Positions 22,682 through 24,632 of a stretch of DNA of 24,632 nucleotides are shown here, in pieces. A model generated the notes under the pieces. It ran no database searches. It worked only from the letters and a program-made list of their open reading frames with translations, and was not told the DNA's origin. Made by a program: the position numbers and the translations under genes. How positions within the stretch are numbered: position 1 is the first letter of the stretch; each line of letters begins with the position of its first letter. Origin of the DNA: Pectinatus sp. (GTDB lineage: Bacteria; Bacillota; Negativicutes; Selenomonadales; Selenomonadaceae). The stretch is from assembly GCA_020025075.1 (NCBI GenBank), contig JAHHSR010000019.1:1-24632 (forward strand). The letters are read 5' to 3'.

Positions 22682-23974
22682 ATGCTAAATATCAAAAAGA
22701 CTGCTAAAGATTTAATGAAGTTTATCGATGCTTCCCATTCTACTTTTCATGTTATTAAAAATAGCGAAGAAATGCTCTTGAAGGCTGGTTTTACGCAGCT
22801 TAATCCACAAGAAAAATGGCAGTTAAAGCCCGGTGGAAAGCATTTTGTCAATGTGTTTGGCAGTACTTTGGTCGCATTTACAATCGGCGAAAAACCGCTT
22901 TCCAGCTTGCGCGTTGCCACCTCACATACGGATTTCCCTTGCTTGCGAATAAAGCCAATGGCTTCTGTGGTGGAAAACGGCTATGGCAAGTTAAACATTG
23001 AAGTTTATGGCGGCATGATTAGAAATACTTGGCTTGACCGTCCTTTGTCAATTGCCGGTAAAGTCGTGTTAAAAGGGAAAAAGGCCTTTATGCCCCGCGT
23101 CGAATTGATTGATTGCAAACGTCCGCTTTTGACCATTCCTAACTTAGCCATCCACATGAATCGCAAGGTTAATGAAGGTGTTGAACTTAATCCGCAAAAA
23201 GACATGCTCCCTCTCATGAGTATGGACGGACAAAAGGAGCTCGCAAAAGATTTCTTTGATGACTTTTTGGCAGAAGAATTAAAAGCAAAAAAAGAAGATA
23301 TTCTCTCTTATGAACTGACCATCTATCCGGCAGAAGACGGTTGTTTTGTTGGTCCTAAGGAAGAATTCATTTCTTCGCCGCGTCTTGATAACCTTACGTC
23401 AGTCAAGGCATGCCTCACCGGTATTATCAATGGTAAGCGCTCAAATGGTATCAATGTTTCTGCTTTATTTGATAATGAAGAAGTCGGCAGCAATACCAAG
23501 CAGGGTGCTGACTCCATGGCTTTACCGCAAATTATTGAACGCATTTATGTGGCTCTTGGTTATACAAGAGAAGATTACATGGCAGACATTTCTGGCGGGT
23601 TTTTGCTTTCGGCAGATGTTGCGCATGCCATGCATCCTAATGTTCCTAGCAAGAATGATATTACCAATAAGCCTGTCCTAAATGGTGGCGTAGTCTTGAA
23701 GATTGCCTCTAGTCAAGCTTATGTCGGTGATGCGGAAGCAATTGGCACTATTCACGCTCTTTGCCGCGATGGCAAAATTCCTTGTCAGCACTTTGTCAAT
23801 CGCTCCGATGAAAGAGGCGGCAGCACACTGGGTTCAATGCTTACAGCACTTATGCCCATGCGTGGTATGGATATTGGTGTACCTCTTTTGGCAATGCATT
23901 CAGCTCGTGAAACTATGGGGACGGCTGACCAGACTGCTATTGAAGCACTTGTCTGTGAATTTTTCTCTAAATAA
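22682..23974 (+). CDS. M18 family aminopeptidase
   Basis: The 430-residue protein is a di-zinc aminopeptidase of the M18 (aspartyl aminopeptidase, ApeB/DAP2) family, which trims N-terminal residues from peptides in the cytoplasm. The metal ligands and catalytic residues are visible: His and Asp in SHTDFPCLRIKP, the Asp in SSPRLDNLTSV, the Glu-Glu pair in DNEEVGSNTKQGADS, the Asp in LSADVAHAMHPN, and the final His in MHSARETMG. I chose the ATG at 22682 because GGCGGGA lies five bases upstream; an ATG at 22664 is in frame but lacks a ribosome site. Substrate preference (acidic versus neutral residues) cannot be read from the sequence. It is a single-gene unit between two terminators. Confidence 0.93.
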   Translation: MLNIKKTAKDLMKFIDASHSTFHVIKNSEEMLLKAGFTQLNPQEKWQLKPGGKHFVNVFGSTLVAFTIGEKPLSSLRVATSHTDFPCLRIKPMASVVENGYGKLNIEVYGGMIRNTWLDRPLSIAGKVVLKGKKAFMPRVELIDCKRPLLTIPNLAIHMNRKVNEGVELNPQKDMLPLMSMDGQKELAKDFFDDFLAEELKAKKEDILSYELTIYPAEDGCFVGPKEEFISSPRLDNLTSVKACLTGIINGKRSNGINVSALFDNEEVGSNTKQGADSMALPQIIERIYVALGYTREDYMADISGGFLLSADVAHAMHPNVPSKNDITNKPVLNGGVVLKIASSQAYVGDAEAIGTIHALCRDGKIPCQHFVNRSDERGGSTLGSMLTALMPMRGMDIGVPLLAMHSARETMGTADQTAIEALVCEFFSK

Positions 23975-23997
23975 TTATTTTTTAATAGGTATGGATA

Positions 23998-24027
23998 CGG
24001 CTGCCAGTTTTTCTGGCGGCCGTTTTT
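23998..24027 (+). terminator. Terminator after the M18 aminopeptidase gene
   Basis: CGGCTGCCAG (23998-24007) pairs with CTGGCGGCCG (24013-24022), with one G-T pair, and is followed by TTTTTG. Confidence 0.92.
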
Positions 24028-24185
24028 GTTTGAAATGATTTTGGAGGCTGCATTTTCCTCTTTGAGGTTGGATACGACTAGCCGCACTCTATAAAGAGGT
24101 GATACGTACACTTTTTGATATAATTTTATATTTCTCACATATTTTTAGAAAAATTATAAGCTATAAAAGCATTTAGAAGAATTCA
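24028..24185. other. Intergenic region upstream of the small orphan gene
   Basis: No gene is supported. The stretch has a CTCT/AGAG hairpin with an ATAA loop at about 24087-24098 and is otherwise AT-rich. Nothing else is recognised. Confidence 0.4.
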
Positions 24186-24214
24186 TTTCATAAAATAGAG
24201 AAATATATTATAAT
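24186..24214 (+). promoter_or_regulatory. Sigma70 promoter of the small orphan gene
   Basis: TTTCAT (24186-24191), a 17-base spacer and a perfect TATAAT (24209-24214) lie about 48 bases before the ATG at 24262. The -35 box is weak, the -10 consensus. Confidence 0.55.
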
Positions 24215-24261
24215 AAGATTAATCAAAGAAAAAGGGGGGAGCTGTCTTAGCAGCAAAAGAA

Positions 24262-24477
24262 ATGAGCGAAGAATTTATTCATACGGGACATCGTGTATTT
24301 TTTGGCAGCAATAGGGTAGAGAACGAAGTTATAAAAAAGAAGGTGACAGATGATGAGATAAGTAACAATAATCAAGAACAAGAAAAGTCTTCTGCTGAAG
24401 ATATTGCAGCGCGCATTGCCAACGATAGGCAGAAAAACCACGATGATATATTAGAAAAAGCACGTAACATTAAATAA
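24262..24477 (+). CDS. Small acidic protein of unknown function
   Basis: I do not recognise this 71-residue protein. It is hydrophilic and rich in Glu, Asp, Lys and Asn, without a membrane helix, signal peptide or cysteine. The N-terminal part (HTGHRVFFGSNRVEN) may form a short structured unit. The rest, DDEISNNNQEQEKSSAEDIA to the C-terminus, looks helical and possibly disordered. The GGGGGA ribosome site (about 24234-24240) is 22 bases from the ATG, but the gap contains GCTGTCTTAGCAGC, a four-pair hairpin, which would shorten it. A consensus -10 promoter upstream and a perfect terminator overlapping the stop codon argue that it is a real, separately transcribed gene. Confidence 0.65.
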   Translation: MSEEFIHTGHRVFFGSNRVENEVIKKKVTDDEISNNNQEQEKSSAEDIAARIANDRQKNHDDILEKARNIK

Positions 24478-24511
24478 AATGAGCGAGGCACATGCCTCGC
24501 TCATTTTATTT
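24472..24511 (+). terminator. Terminator of the small orphan gene
   Basis: The arms AAATAAAATGAGCGAGGCA (24472-24490) and TGCCTCGCTCATTTTATTT (24493-24511) pair perfectly around a CA loop. The stop codon TAA (24475-24477) lies inside the first arm. Its symmetry allows function on both strands. Confidence 0.92.
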
Positions 24512-24632
24512 AATTAATAGACTTTCAATTTAATAAACAGAATATTCTTTTATTTAATTGTATCTTTAACACACTTTTTTATACCAATAATCAGTATAAA
24601 AAGAACAATTATTAAAAATATTAAAATATATA
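24512..24632. other. AT-rich end of the window
   Basis: The last 121 bases are strongly AT-rich and have no supported gene on the plus strand. On the minus strand they could be the 3' end of a hydrophobic-protein gene entering from the right, but too little is visible to claim it. Confidence 0.3.

Noticed and set aside
1..24632. CRISPR array, tRNA or rRNA genes, toxin-antitoxin or phage-defence cassette
   Set aside because: No regularly spaced repeats, cloverleaf sequences, rRNA segments or recognisable defence or toxin proteins were seen in the parts examined.

Overview
The window looks like chromosome of a motile-lineage, moderately AT-rich Bacillota (Firmicutes). Supporting this are ribosomal protein L27 made with a cleavable N-terminal extension next to its protease Prp, the cell-division protein SepF, the order ispH-rpsA-(DUF512)-der-plsY, strong AGGAGG-type ribosome sites, and frequent GTG/TTG starts. 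The gene order and the large flagellin suggest an anaerobic Negativicutes/Selenomonas-type or clostridial organism, but that placement is inference.

Layout. Bases 1-45 are the extreme right end of an IS200/IS605-type TnpB element that enters from the left. After about 450 bp of regulatory DNA comes an AcoR-like transcriptional regulator (495-2405) whose AAA+ domain lacks the sigma54-contact loop. Then follows a long, tightly packed plus-strand housekeeping cluster (2498-12587): rluB, a BaiN/HI0933-type flavoprotein, aroA, cmk, plsC, ispH, rpsA, a DUF512/PDZ radical-SAM-like protein, der and plsY. These genes link ribosome and rRNA maturation, nucleotide and aromatic synthesis, isoprenoid and phospholipid synthesis. 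Several overlap by 1-25 bases. A chemoreceptor gene lies on the minus strand (12717-14699). TypA/BipA and sepF follow on the plus strand.

The most interesting region is 17949-21250, minus strand. It holds a very large flagellin gene (about 900 codons) interrupted by a group I self-splicing intron. The intron core is unmistakable, with P, Q, R and S elements in order. A pairing model places the splice sites at about 20744 and 20218, which restores the reading frame and removes an in-frame stop. The same gene carries at least four single-base frameshifts, while every neighbouring housekeeping gene is intact, so it appears to be a decaying (or phase-variable) flagellin. Its leader has a palindrome covering the Shine-Dalgarno sequence and a second hairpin between that sequence and the start codon.

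The right end is the rplU-prp-rpmA ribosomal cluster with a structured leader, an M18 aminopeptidase gene, and a small gene of unknown function with its own promoter and a strong terminator. All positions and motifs were read by eye; no database search or folding program was run.
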